This document shows positions 1-5,726 of a stretch of 10,118 nucleotides of DNA, in pieces. The notes beneath the pieces are model-generated. The model worked only from the letters and a program-made list of their open reading frames with translations, did not search any database and had not been told where the DNA came from. The position numbers were made by a program, and so were the translations under genes. The stretch is taken from the NCBI GenBank assembly GCA_017416885.1, contig JAFQAM010000320.1:1-10118 (forward strand). Direction: 5' to 3'. Numbering within the stretch: position 1 is the first letter of the stretch; each line of letters opens with the position of its first letter. The stretch is from Clostridia bacterium (GTDB lineage: Bacteria > Bacillota > Clostridia > Oscillospirales > CAG-272).

Positions 1-1116
1 AGTGTCTTTAAAACGAATATTTTCAATAGTATAGGTACAACCTGTCAGCGCGCCATCGGGGGAGTATATAGGATGCGCAATTTTGTCGTACTCAAATACG
101 CCAAGCGTTGATTTTACATCAAATGTGTTTAAATATTCGCTTATTTCCTCCTTGTTAAAGATACAGCTACCGCTTGAAACGAAGGCTTCCTCAGGCGAGC
201 AGGGATATTCTTGCTTTATTGACGATTTGTCTATATAGGAAGAATATTTTTTTGCATACCAAGTACGCTGCTCGCGGCTAAGACCTATTTTTTCAAGGAA
301 TTTCAGCCTTTTGGTCAACCAAGTGTCTGTATTTTCAAGATATTCATACTCGCTTGACACATATTCGGATGTTTTCCACCATTCGTAAAACAGGTTGTGA
401 CAGGATTTAGAATCCCAAAGCGCTTTCGCTTCGTTAAAGCCGTTGGCGGTGCTTTCGTAAATGCAAAGCGCATCCTTGATAGCCGCCTCCTGAATTGACT
501 TTTGCAAATCTGCCAATGGACAGTGGAAAAATGCGACCTCTGAATAATGAATGAAGGAAAGCGTTCTGCTTCGTCCGACATTTGAGGTGGCAGATGCAAT
601 TCGCCAGGATGAGTTCAGCTTATCAAAAAACAGCTCATTTACAGAATTGAACCTTTCCGTAGGCTTTAATCTCTCAGGCAAATTGCTATAAATCAATTTT
701 GCCTTGTCAATGAAAATCGCCTTGGTATTGTCATCTCTGTCTGCAAGAGTGAAGCCCGAAAAGTTTTTTCTTACAATAGCATAGGAAAGCTGAATGGCGG
801 TAATCACAGTTGTAAAGCCTTGTTGTCTGCCCTTTAGCACAAAAAACGGCTTTGATGTGCCAAGAAGCTCAATCTTATTAATGAAATCTCTTTGCACCTC
901 GTTTAAAAAGAAGGGGACGGTTCTTTTATTTTTATCAACGATTGTAAAGCAGCATTCAATCAGTAAGTATGGCTTTTCTATGATTTGCTCCCGCAGCTTT
1001 GGGCTATCAAGGATTTTGTCGCAAATGGCTTCCACTAAAATACGGTCGTATTCCGTATCCTTTAACTCGCTCCATCTTTGCTTTCTCTTGCTAATCAAAT
1101 CTTGAATGGTTATCAT
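1..1116 (-). CDS. terL: Phage terminase large subunit (TerL), N-terminal part, cut by window edge
   Basis: The ATPase motor subunit that pumps phage DNA into procapsids and cuts the concatemer. The frame is open for 372 codons from ATG at 1116 to the window edge. Visible ATPase motifs: an adenine-motif-like stretch FFLNEVQ (69-75), a Walker A-like KGRQQGFTT (95-103), a Walker B-like segment FIHYSEVAFF (188-197, with SE where many families have DE), and the coupling motif ESTANG (221-226). QEYPCSPEEAF (302-312) is the stretch that usually joins the ATPase to the RNase H-like nuclease domain, whose start is present but whose catalytic core lies outside. The start is set by AGGAGG at 1121-1126, 4 nt from the ATG. 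No small terminase subunit is found in the 1.2 kb upstream, where most phages keep it, so this may be a prophage remnant or a rearranged edge. Family assignment comes from motifs and is fairly sure; whether the gene is functional is unknown. Confidence 0.85.
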   Translation of the reverse strand, partial: MITIQDLISKRKQRWSELKDTEYDRILVEAICDKILDSPKLREQIIEKPYLLIECCFTIVDKNKRTVPFFLNEVQRDFINKIELLGTSKPFFVLKGRQQGFTTVITAIQLSYAIVRKNFSGFTLADRDDNTKAIFIDKAKLIYSNLPERLKPTERFNSVNELFFDKLNSSWRIASATSNVGRSRTLSFIHYSEVAFFHCPLADLQKSIQEAAIKDALCIYESTANGFNEAKALWDSKSCHNLFYEWWKTSEYVSSEYEYLENTDTWLTKRLKFLEKIGLSREQRTWYAKKYSSYIDKSSIKQEYPCSPEEAFVSSGSCIFNKEEISEYLNTFDVKSTLGVFEYDKIAHPIYSPDGALTGCTYTIENIRFKDT

Positions 1117-1120
1117 TTTT

Positions 1121-1126
1121 CCTCCT
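1121..1126 (-). promoter_or_regulatory. Shine-Dalgarno site of terL
   Basis: A perfect AGGAGG on the minus strand, 4 nt before the ATG at 1116. It fixes the terminase start. The same 4-nt spacing is seen for the small membrane protein starting at 2931. Confidence 0.75.
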
Positions 1127-1135
1127 TTCATTATT

Positions 1136-1160
1136 GGGGAATAGGGAATAGGGGATAGGG
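1136..1160 (+). repeat. G-run tract matching a four-run quadruplex pattern
   Basis: Four runs of G (4, 3, 4 and 3) separated by AATA, AATA and ATA lie just upstream of the terL ribosome binding site, on the strand opposite to the gene. The spacing fits the usual G-quadruplex search pattern. It is also a simple 7-8 bp repeat (GGGAATA-like), so it may be no more than slippage-prone simple sequence. Confidence 0.5.
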
Positions 1161-1222
1161 AAAATTGCTTTATTCCTTTTAAATTCCTTGACCTATTCCG
1201 CTATTTTCTTTAATGCAAAACA

Positions 1223-1400
1223 AAGCACACGGTTTAAATGAAGCATTTGCTTTGCAAATATGAAGCATTGACTTCGTCAGTATGAAGCACTCGCTATGCT
1301 CGTATGAAGCGAAGCACACGATTCAAACGAAGCAATCACTTCGTGATTATGAAGCATTGACTTCGTCAATATGAAGCACTCGCTATGCTCGTATGAAGCG
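1223..1400. repeat. 89-bp tandem duplication inside the TATGAAGCA hairpin array
   Basis: Two head-to-tail units, about 1223-1311 and 1312-1400. The last 60 bases of each repeat unit (1259-1318 and 1348-1407) are identical except for one G/A change. The first hairpin of each unit sits at the same offset (1245-1259 and 1334-1348) and keeps a 6-bp stem and 3-nt loop, yet three of its six base pairs differ and each difference is compensated on the other arm (left arms ATTTGC and AATCAC). Confidence 0.85.
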
Positions 1401-1489
1401 AAGCACAAATCTAACTCTTAGTGTACCGAAGGTACGCTTCATGGAACGAAGCTCCGCTTCATTTTTCATACACTGAAGGTGTGCTTCGT
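1237..1489. repeat. Hairpin array with linker TATGAAGCA, inverted in its right part
   Basis: In the left part the linker TATGAAGCA (first copy AATGAAGCA) alternates with inverted repeats such as ATTTGC/GCAAAT (1245-1259), TTGAC/GTCAG (1268-1280) and AATCAC/GTGATT (1334-1348). The unit CTCGCTATGCTCG is only an imperfect inverted repeat. In the right part the linker appears inverted as GCTTCAT (1436-1442, 1456-1462, and GCTTCGT 1483-1489) after hairpins GTACC/GGTAC (1423-1435), GGAAC/GCTCC (1443-1455, one mismatch) and ACACT/GGTGT (1470-1482). No protein-coding signal fits this stretch. Confidence 0.8.
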
Positions 1490-1591
1490 TTACTTTTCCT
1501 CTCCCCGCAAGACTATTATGTCATAAAAAAACCGGAGTCAAGCGGTAAAGTTTTGAGAAAATTTGAAAAATTGAGATGTTTTTCTGCTAAG

Positions 1592-1698
1592 GATTTTCAT
1601 ACAACCTGGCGGTTGATTCCATACAGTCTGCGACTGATTCCATACGATGCTACGCGTCGATTACATACACGCGTTGCGTGATTTCGCCTGCGGCGAAA
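1592..1698. repeat. Hairpin array with linker GATTCCATAC
   Basis: Five inverted repeats in a row, each joined by a linker whose ends overlap the stems: CAACC/GGTTG (1602-1615), CAGTC/GACTG (1624-1636), CGATGC/GCGTCG (1645-1659, one G-T pair), CACGC/GCGTG (1668-1680) and TTTCGCC/GGCGAAA (1682-1698). The linkers are GATTTTCATAC, GATTCCATAC twice, GATTACATAC, and a shortened GAT. Loops are 3 nt in four of five. No inverted partner half was found nearby. A G-rich run (about 1699-1717) follows. Confidence 0.8.
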
Positions 1699-1895
1699 GA
1701 GGGGGGATGGGGGGAGTTTATTATATGCTTTATTTTTTTGCTGAATAGGATTGGGGAAAGCAAGACTGTCAATTCCATTATCCTTATAAACATACCGTCA
1801 AAAATATTTTTGGTGAAAAGAAAAAAGGAATTTAAGGAGAAGCGAAAAAAACACCGTGTCGTTCTCCCCTAAGGGGAGTAAGAGGGGATATATAT
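1699..1895. other. Non-coding stretch with G-runs and small palindromes
   Basis: A G-rich run at about 1699-1717, a 14-bp palindrome CAAAAATATTTTTG (1799-1812) and a hairpin CTCCCC/GGGGAG with loop TAA (1864-1878). The short open frames across it have no ribosome binding site and low-complexity content. I see no gene here. Confidence 0.5.
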
Positions 1896-2061
1896 TCTTT
1901 CATTCTTGTTCTTTTTCTTTTACTTTCTTTATTTCTTGTTTTCTTTAGTTCTTTTATCTTTTTTCTTTTCTTTTTTCTCTCTTTGCTTCTTTCTCTCTTG
2001 TTTCTGTTCTTTTTTCGTTTTTCTTGCTTTCTTTTGTTCTTTTTTCTTTGCTTTTCTTTTG
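1896..2061. repeat. Long polypyrimidine tract (T/C on plus strand)
   Basis: About 165 bases made almost only of T and C on the plus strand, with isolated G and A interruptions. On the minus strand it is purine-rich, and one frame reads as Lys/Glu/Arg-rich peptide (for example KKSKEKRTKESKKNEKRTE) until a stop. Plus-strand open frames here are Phe/Leu/Ser-rich artefacts of the composition. It joins directly to the 12-bp repeats at 2069. Confidence 0.8.
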
Positions 2062-2068
2062 ACCGTGG

Positions 2069-2232
2069 GTCACTCGTTGGTCATTTCGTTTGTCATTTCG
2101 TGTGTCATTTTATAAAAACGAAAAACCGCAAAGCCCCGTGGCATAAGGCTTTATCGCACTTTTTTCGTTTGTCATTTTGTGTGTCATTTCGTTGGTCATT
2201 TTTCCGTCATTTCGTTTTTCGCTCGTTTTTCA
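2069..2232. repeat. Two clusters of 12-bp repeats (GTCATTTCGTT type)
   Basis: Cluster one (about 2069-2110) has four units of the form GTCAYTYCGTT; cluster two (about 2166-2232) has four or five more. The period is 12 bp, or four codons. On the minus strand one frame gives MTNEMTHKMTNEK for cluster two, and a shifted frame gives MTHEMTNEMTNE for cluster one. This resembles the Thr/His/Asn-rich linkers I recall from clostridial phage replisome-organizer proteins, but iteron-like repeats are an equal possibility. Confidence 0.6.
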
Positions 2233-2290
2233 CTTTTGAATATCGAAATCCGACGAAGCCTTGTATCATAAGGCTTTATCGCACTTTTTT
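2142..2290. repeat. Direct repeat, 24 bp, period 125 bp, each with terminator-like hairpin
   Basis: An identical 24-bp sequence starting CATAAGGCTTTATCGC and ending in six T occurs at 2142-2165 and 2267-2290. Each copy forms the right arm of an inverted repeat: AAAGCC/GGCTTT at about 2130-2152, and AAGCCTT/AAGGCTT with a 7-nt loop at about 2256-2276. Each is followed by ATCGCAC and a T-run on the plus strand. The T-run is 7 nt from the stem, so these are only terminator-like. Confidence 0.65.
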
Positions 2291-2332
2291 AGTTTTTCAT
2301 CTTTATTTATCAGCGATATATTAAAATTTTGC

Positions 2333-2370
2333 AAAAATAAAAATCCTGCAAATCCAATGGAAATGCAGGA
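2333..2370 (-). terminator. Intrinsic terminator after the small membrane protein gene
   Basis: The stem TCCTGCA/TGCAGGA (2344-2350 with 2364-2370) has a further 3-bp inner helix, and on the minus strand is followed by a U-rich run (2343 down to about 2333). It lies 6 nt beyond the stop codon at 2377-2379. This is the only standard U-tract terminator seen in the co-directional minus-strand block, and it closes it. Confidence 0.75.
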
Positions 2371-2376
2371 AATTTT

Positions 2377-2931
2377 TTATAGTGTTATTGTTTTGTAATC
2401 TTCTAAATTATTAATAATAATAAATAAATTGTCTTGTTTTGCAAGGTTAAAATGTCTTTCACTTTCAAAATGGTCCTCATATACAAGAAGCTTGAGCTTT
2501 TTGTTATGGCACTTGTATTTTTGGTTTAGTTTTTCATATTCAGGAAGTAGATTGTAGTAAGTAACCGTTTCTTCATCGTGCTCCTCAACGGAGTACATCA
2601 ATTTCTCGTTCTCGTAGTAAATTCCCATAACGGGGCAGAGAACAGCAATGGCGTTTTCGCCCTTTAGGTAAAAGTCTGTTCCGTTTTCTTTTACAATCTC
2701 AATGCTTGGATTTGCTTTTACATACGGATAAATCTGATATATGTAGGATGCTTCAATATCTCGAGAATATTTAAGCTTGAAATCTTTATAAAACATTGAT
2801 TTTTTGTATTTTATGCGGTCAAATAAGATTCCGAATAAATATATAAGCCAAAACGGCGCGGTTATGACAAGAGCTATTGCTATTATAAGGAATTTAAGAA
2901 TTTTTAAAAGGAATTTACTGACTTTTTTCAT
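2377..2931 (-). CDS. Small membrane-anchored protein of unknown function
   Basis: A 184-residue protein that I do not recognise. Residues 1-10 are basic (MKKVSKFLLK), 11-38 form one long hydrophobic segment (possibly a signal anchor or a short hairpin), and the rest is a soluble, charged domain without cysteine pairs or known motifs. The positive N-terminus and the Lys-rich stretch after the membrane segment (41-56) make topology ambiguous. The start at 2931 is chosen over an upstream ATG at 2967 because AGGAGG lies 4 nt before it. The gene follows the EamA transporter gene on the same strand after a 201-bp gap filled largely by a hairpin array, and it is followed by a clear terminator. Confidence 0.75.
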   Translation of the reverse strand: MKKVSKFLLKILKFLIIAIALVITAPFWLIYLFGILFDRIKYKKSMFYKDFKLKYSRDIEASYIYQIYPYVKANPSIEIVKENGTDFYLKGENAIAVLCPVMGIYYENEKLMYSVEEHDEETVTYYNLLPEYEKLNQKYKCHNKKLKLLVYEDHFESERHFNLAKQDNLFIIINNLEDYKTITL

Positions 2932-2981
2932 GCTGCCTCCTTTTATAGTAATAGTTAAGCTTTGCAAAGGTTATTGCTTTA

Positions 2982-3074
2982 AGCGAAATTACAAGACTTC
3001 GTCTTGTAGCGAAATTATTCTGTTTCACAGAATAGCGAAATTAATGCAAATATGCATTTGCATTAGCTAAATTA
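2982..3074. repeat. Hairpin array with linker AGCGAAATTA
   Basis: Four linkers (2982-2991, 3008-3017, 3034-3043 and AGCTAAATTA 3065-3074) separate three perfect hairpins: ACAAGAC/GTCTTGT (2991-3007, loop TTC), ATTCTGT/ACAGAAT (3017-3033, loop TTC) and TAATGCAAAT/ATTTGCATTA (3042-3065, loop ATGC). The three stems share no sequence. The array lies between the EamA gene and the small membrane protein gene. Confidence 0.85.
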
Positions 3075-3129
3075 AATTTGCTGATAAGGCTTGAAAAAGA
3101 GTTTTGATGGGAAACACGCAAATTTAGCG

Positions 3130-3180
3130 GTACTATCTCAAATTCTTTTCCGCTTTCGGAAAAGAAAGCTGAGATAGTAC
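3130..3180. other. Two-part inverted repeat over the stop codon of the EamA gene
   Basis: An 11-bp perfect outer stem GTACTATCTCA/TGAGATAGTAC (3130-3140 with 3170-3180) encloses an 8-bp inner stem CTTTTCCG/CGGAAAAG (3145-3152 with 3157-3164). It covers the last 15 codons and the TAG stop (3133-3135). No U-run follows on the minus strand, so it is not a textbook terminator; it may be a processing or end-protecting structure. Confidence 0.7.
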
Positions 3181-4050
3181 GATAGCAACAAGCATAAACA
3201 CGCAGCCGACAGCTATGCGCGGGGCAGGGAGCTTTTTGTCAAAGATACATTCAAAAATTGTGGCGAAAAGACCTTCGGTGGCAAAGAGAAGTGAAGCCAC
3301 GGCAGGGGGAGTATGCTTTTGACCTACTGTTTGAAGCGTAAACGCTACGCCCGACGATAAAATACCGCAATAGAGAATAGGCACGCTTGTGGAAATTACG
3401 CCTTCCCAGGTGGAATTGCCAAAAATTAAGCTTAAAATAAAGCAAACCACACCTGTTACAAAAAATTGAACAGATGAAAATCTGATTGCGCTGATTTTGT
3501 GACTGACTCTGTCAATAAGCACAATTTGCGCCGCATAACAGAATGCGCAAGCAATAACGAATAAATCGCCCGCTTTGATTGTAAATCCGTCTTGAATAGA
3601 TAGGAAATATAAGCCTACCACTGAAATTGGAATGGCAATCCATACAAAAAGAGAAGCATTTTGCTTGAATAGGATAAATCCGGCAATTGGCACAATAATT
3701 AAATATAAGCCTGTAATGAAGCCTGCTTTTCCGCTTTCGCCTGTTAACTGTATGCCGAATTGCTGAAATGCAGCAGCGGCGGCAAGAATAACACCTGAAA
3801 TTGAGCCGTAAATTAAATTATGCTTCAGCTTTGATTTTTGTTCCTCTTTTGGCAGATGATTTTCCTTTTCAAAAAGTAAATAAACGGGAATTATAACCAC
3901 ACTACCGATAAAAAATCGCAAGGAGTTAAACATAAAGCAGTCTAATTTATCAGCATTTGCGCCTGCCATATCCTGAAAAGGAAAGCTTGAGCCCCAAATA
4001 ACTGCGGCAAGCAGACAGATTAGGGGGAAAAGTAGTTTTGTTTTTTTCAT
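3133..4050 (-). CDS. DMT-superfamily (EamA) membrane transporter
   Basis: A 305-residue inner-membrane protein of the drug/metabolite transporter superfamily, with two EamA domains and about ten membrane segments. Domain one covers roughly residues 8-150 and has the usual WGSSF motif after the first helix (19-23) and the stretch AGFITGLYLIIVPI (109-122). Domain two covers roughly 161-295, with PPAVASLLFATEG (248-260) as its equivalent. Length and pattern match intact family members. Substrates in this family (amino acids, nucleosides, sugars and others) cannot be read from sequence. The start has GAGG 5 nt upstream. Upstream lies the TAATTTACCT array, then dus. The C-terminal tail and stop codon are part of a large inverted repeat. 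Confidence 0.9.
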   Translation of the reverse strand: MKKTKLLFPLICLLAAVIWGSSFPFQDMAGANADKLDCFMFNSLRFFIGSVVIIPVYLLFEKENHLPKEEQKSKLKHNLIYGSISGVILAAAAAFQQFGIQLTGESGKAGFITGLYLIIVPIAGFILFKQNASLFVWIAIPISVVGLYFLSIQDGFTIKAGDLFVIACAFCYAAQIVLIDRVSHKISAIRFSSVQFFVTGVVCFILSLIFGNSTWEGVISTSVPILYCGILSSGVAFTLQTVGQKHTPPAVASLLFATEGLFATIFECIFDKKLPAPRIAVGCVFMLVAIVLSQLSFPKAEKNLR

Positions 4051-4062
4051 ATGGTCCTCACT

Positions 4063-4426
4063 TTCTCCCTATGGGAGAACACTATGTCGCTTGCGAAATA
4101 ATTTACCTTTAGTGCCTTTGGCACTAACTACTTGCTTTGCAAGTAATTTACCTAATGCGAAAGCATTTGAGCATTAATTTACCTACAAAGCGGTAGCTTT
4201 GTAATTTACCTATGAAGCGAAGCGGAATAATTTACCTAAAACATTAAGCTTTGACAAATTAAATTGTTGAATACCAAATTACATTTACCGCTCCCAATAT
4301 TACTTAACCAAACCTCATTGCTTCAGATAAATTGCTTTGCGTTGCAAAGCAGGTAAATTATTTTGCGTTCGCAAAACAGGTAAATTATTACGCACCGCGT
4401 AATAGGTAAATTAAATTTGCAAATTT
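4063..4426. repeat. Mirrored hairpin array, TAATTTACCT family, copy A
   Basis: The left half has linkers TAATTTACCT at 4099-4108, 4144-4153, 4175-4184, 4202-4211 and 4228-4237, plus a degenerate one near 4127. The right half has the reverse complement AGGTAAATTA at 4325-4334 (variant), 4351-4360, 4378-4387 and 4404-4413. Between linkers are hairpins such as TTCTCCC/GGGAGAA (4063-4079), TCGC/GCGA (4087-4096), ACAAAGC/GCTTTGT (4185-4202), GCTTTGC/GCAAAGC (4334-4350) and the palindrome AAATTTGCAAATTT (4413-4426). The unique centre (about 4238-4324) carries a block beginning TTAACCAAAC that is shared with copy B. It fills the gap between dus and the EamA gene. Confidence 0.9.
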
Positions 4427-4469
4427 TGTTTTGTGCGAAATGAAGTAAATTTGAGGCAAATTTAGCTTC

Positions 4470-4528
4470 GATGACTTGAGCTATTTTAACTCATTCTCAT
4501 AATGAGTTAAAATATTATCAAGCTCATC
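4470..4528. other. Long imperfect hairpin over the dus stop codon
   Basis: Stems GATGA/TCATC, CTTGA/TCAAG and TTTTAACTCATT/AATGAGTTAAAA stack to about 22 base pairs with a 5-nt loop. The TAG stop (4481-4483) sits in the internal loop and the last codons of dus make up the rest. No U-run follows on the minus strand. Confidence 0.65.
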
Positions 4529-5452
4529 AAATGTAGTAGCCTTATTAATCGCCACCTTAATATCTGTGCATCCCCGTAATCCCTTAATGTACCAAGCAAG
4601 GTGCTTTCTTGCTTCGCAAATGGCAACTTGCTCGCCTTTATCCTCTATCATAAGAGAAACCTGCTTTCTTGCAGTGGCGATTTTTTGGGAAATCGTGGGG
4701 GGAGTGTATGATTTTTTATCTAAAAGACATTTTATTTCTTCAAAAATAAAGGGGTTACCAAGTGCGCCTCTGCCTATCATAACAGAGTCAACGCCTGTTT
4801 CCTCGTACATTCTTAATGCATCCTCGGCGGAAAAAATATCGCCGTTACCGATAACGGGAATAGTGACGGCGTTCTTTACCTTCTTTATTATTCCCCAATC
4901 TGCATAAGGCTCATACATTTGCGCTCTTGTTCGTCCGTGAATAGCAATTGCGCTTGCACCGTTAGCCTCGCAAATTTTAGCCACCTCTGTGGCGTTAATA
5001 GAGTCATTATCCCACCCTGCGCGAATTTTTACAGTTATGGGGATTTTAGTGGCTTCAACGCATTTTTTTACGATTTGTCCACACAGGTGGGGACTTTTTA
5101 ATAGAGCACTGCCCTCACCGTTCGATACAATTTTCTTAACGGGACAGCCCATATTAATGTCAATGTAGTCAGGTATAATATTGCTTTTTGCGTGCGCGTA
5201 TGTGCCTGTTGAAATGAGATAAGCGCACTCCGCCATAATTTCCGGCTCACTGCCAAAAATTTGGATACCTATTGGGGTATCCGTCTCTCTTATGTGTGCA
5301 AGAGTGGCTGTTTTTTCGTCCTTGTAGTGAACAGCCTTTGCGCTGATCATCTCGCTTACGCAAATGTCAGCGCCGTATTCCCTTGCAATATATCTGAATG
5401 CATAGTCTGTTATTCCCGCCATTGGGGCAAGGATTGCTTTGCACTTGAACAT
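4481..5452 (-). CDS. dusB: tRNA-dihydrouridine synthase, DusB type
   Basis: An FMN enzyme that reduces uridines to dihydrouridine in the tRNA D-loop using NADPH. The 323 residues fit the family length. A TIM barrel carries the family signatures in order: LAPMAGITD (8-16, FMN), DINMGCP (98-104, with Cys103 as the catalytic proton donor), TVKIRAGWD (140-148, Lys142), HGRTR (172-176), IGNGDIF (201-207) and IGRGALGNPF (226-235), then a helical C-terminal domain. The segment before DINMGCP (about 81-96) looks several residues longer than usual. The start has GGAG 10 nt upstream. Neighbours are the LRR gene upstream (274-bp gap with a hairpin array) and the EamA gene downstream. The DusB rather than DusA/C assignment rests on general resemblance. 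Confidence 0.93.
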   Translation of the reverse strand: MFKCKAILAPMAGITDYAFRYIAREYGADICVSEMISAKAVHYKDEKTATLAHIRETDTPIGIQIFGSEPEIMAECAYLISTGTYAHAKSNIIPDYIDINMGCPVKKIVSNGEGSALLKSPHLCGQIVKKCVEATKIPITVKIRAGWDNDSINATEVAKICEANGASAIAIHGRTRAQMYEPYADWGIIKKVKNAVTIPVIGNGDIFSAEDALRMYEETGVDSVMIGRGALGNPFIFEEIKCLLDKKSYTPPTISQKIATARKQVSLMIEDKGEQVAICEARKHLAWYIKGLRGCTDIKVAINKATTFDELDNILTHYENELK

Positions 5453-5495
5453 TTTTAAGCTTCTCCTTTATTTAATAGGTGCAAAGCAACTCTAT

Positions 5496-5659
5496 TTGCT
5501 TCGCAAGTTATATTGAGCGTTGCTCAGTGATATTGCTACGCAGTGATATTTGACCTCGCCAAGCTAAAATTTGCTTGAAGAAAATAGAATATCACTGTGA
5601 GCTTGCTCATAATATCACTTTTGCACGCAAAAATATCACGCTTGAATTTAGCATATCAC
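5496..5659. repeat. Mirrored hairpin array with linker GTGATAT / ATATCAC
   Basis: The left half has GTTATAT (5507-5513), GTGATAT (5527-5533) and GTGATAT (5543-5549), after hairpins TTGC/GCAA (5496-5506), TGAGC/GCTCA (5514-5526) and TGC/GCA (5534-5542). The right half has the inverted linker ATATCAC at 5589-5595, 5612-5618, 5633-5639 and 5653-5659, with hairpins TGAGC/GCTCA (5598-5609) and TTTTGC/GCAAAA (5619-5632). The unique centre is about 5550-5588. The TGAGC stem occurs in both halves. It lies between the LRR gene and dus. Confidence 0.85.
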
Positions 5660-5726
5660 TGTTTGCTTTGATATTAAATGCAGTCTCGTGCGATGTTGAC
5701 GACCAAGGTTGCGTCTCGGTTTTTGA

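Noticed and set aside
1237..1700. CRISPR array (regular repeats with variable inserts)
   Set aside because: The repeats are only 9-10 nt, the variable parts are self-complementary and of uneven length, and no cas genes are present.
1421..1872. Plus-strand open frames of 86 and 64 codons
   Set aside because: They run through the hairpin arrays and G-runs, have no ribosome binding site, and their peptides reflect the repeats.
1906..2324. Plus-strand Phe/Leu/Ser-rich frames that look like membrane proteins
   Set aside because: They are artefacts of the polypyrimidine tract; there is no ribosome binding site, and overlapping frames look equally hydrophobic.
2932..2967. Upstream ATG at 2967 as start of the small membrane protein
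   Set aside because: The AGGAGG lies within this extension and is well placed for the ATG at 2931, which also gives a normal basic N-terminus before the membrane segment.
4254..4282. TTGACA in the centre of array A as a promoter -35
   Set aside because: No acceptable -10 lies 16-18 bp away, and copy B does not conserve the sequence.
4063..4426. Integron attC sites or an insertion sequence with its own transposase
   Set aside because: There is no attC core-site pattern and no transposase or integrase reading frame in or beside the arrays; any mobility would have to be supplied from elsewhere.
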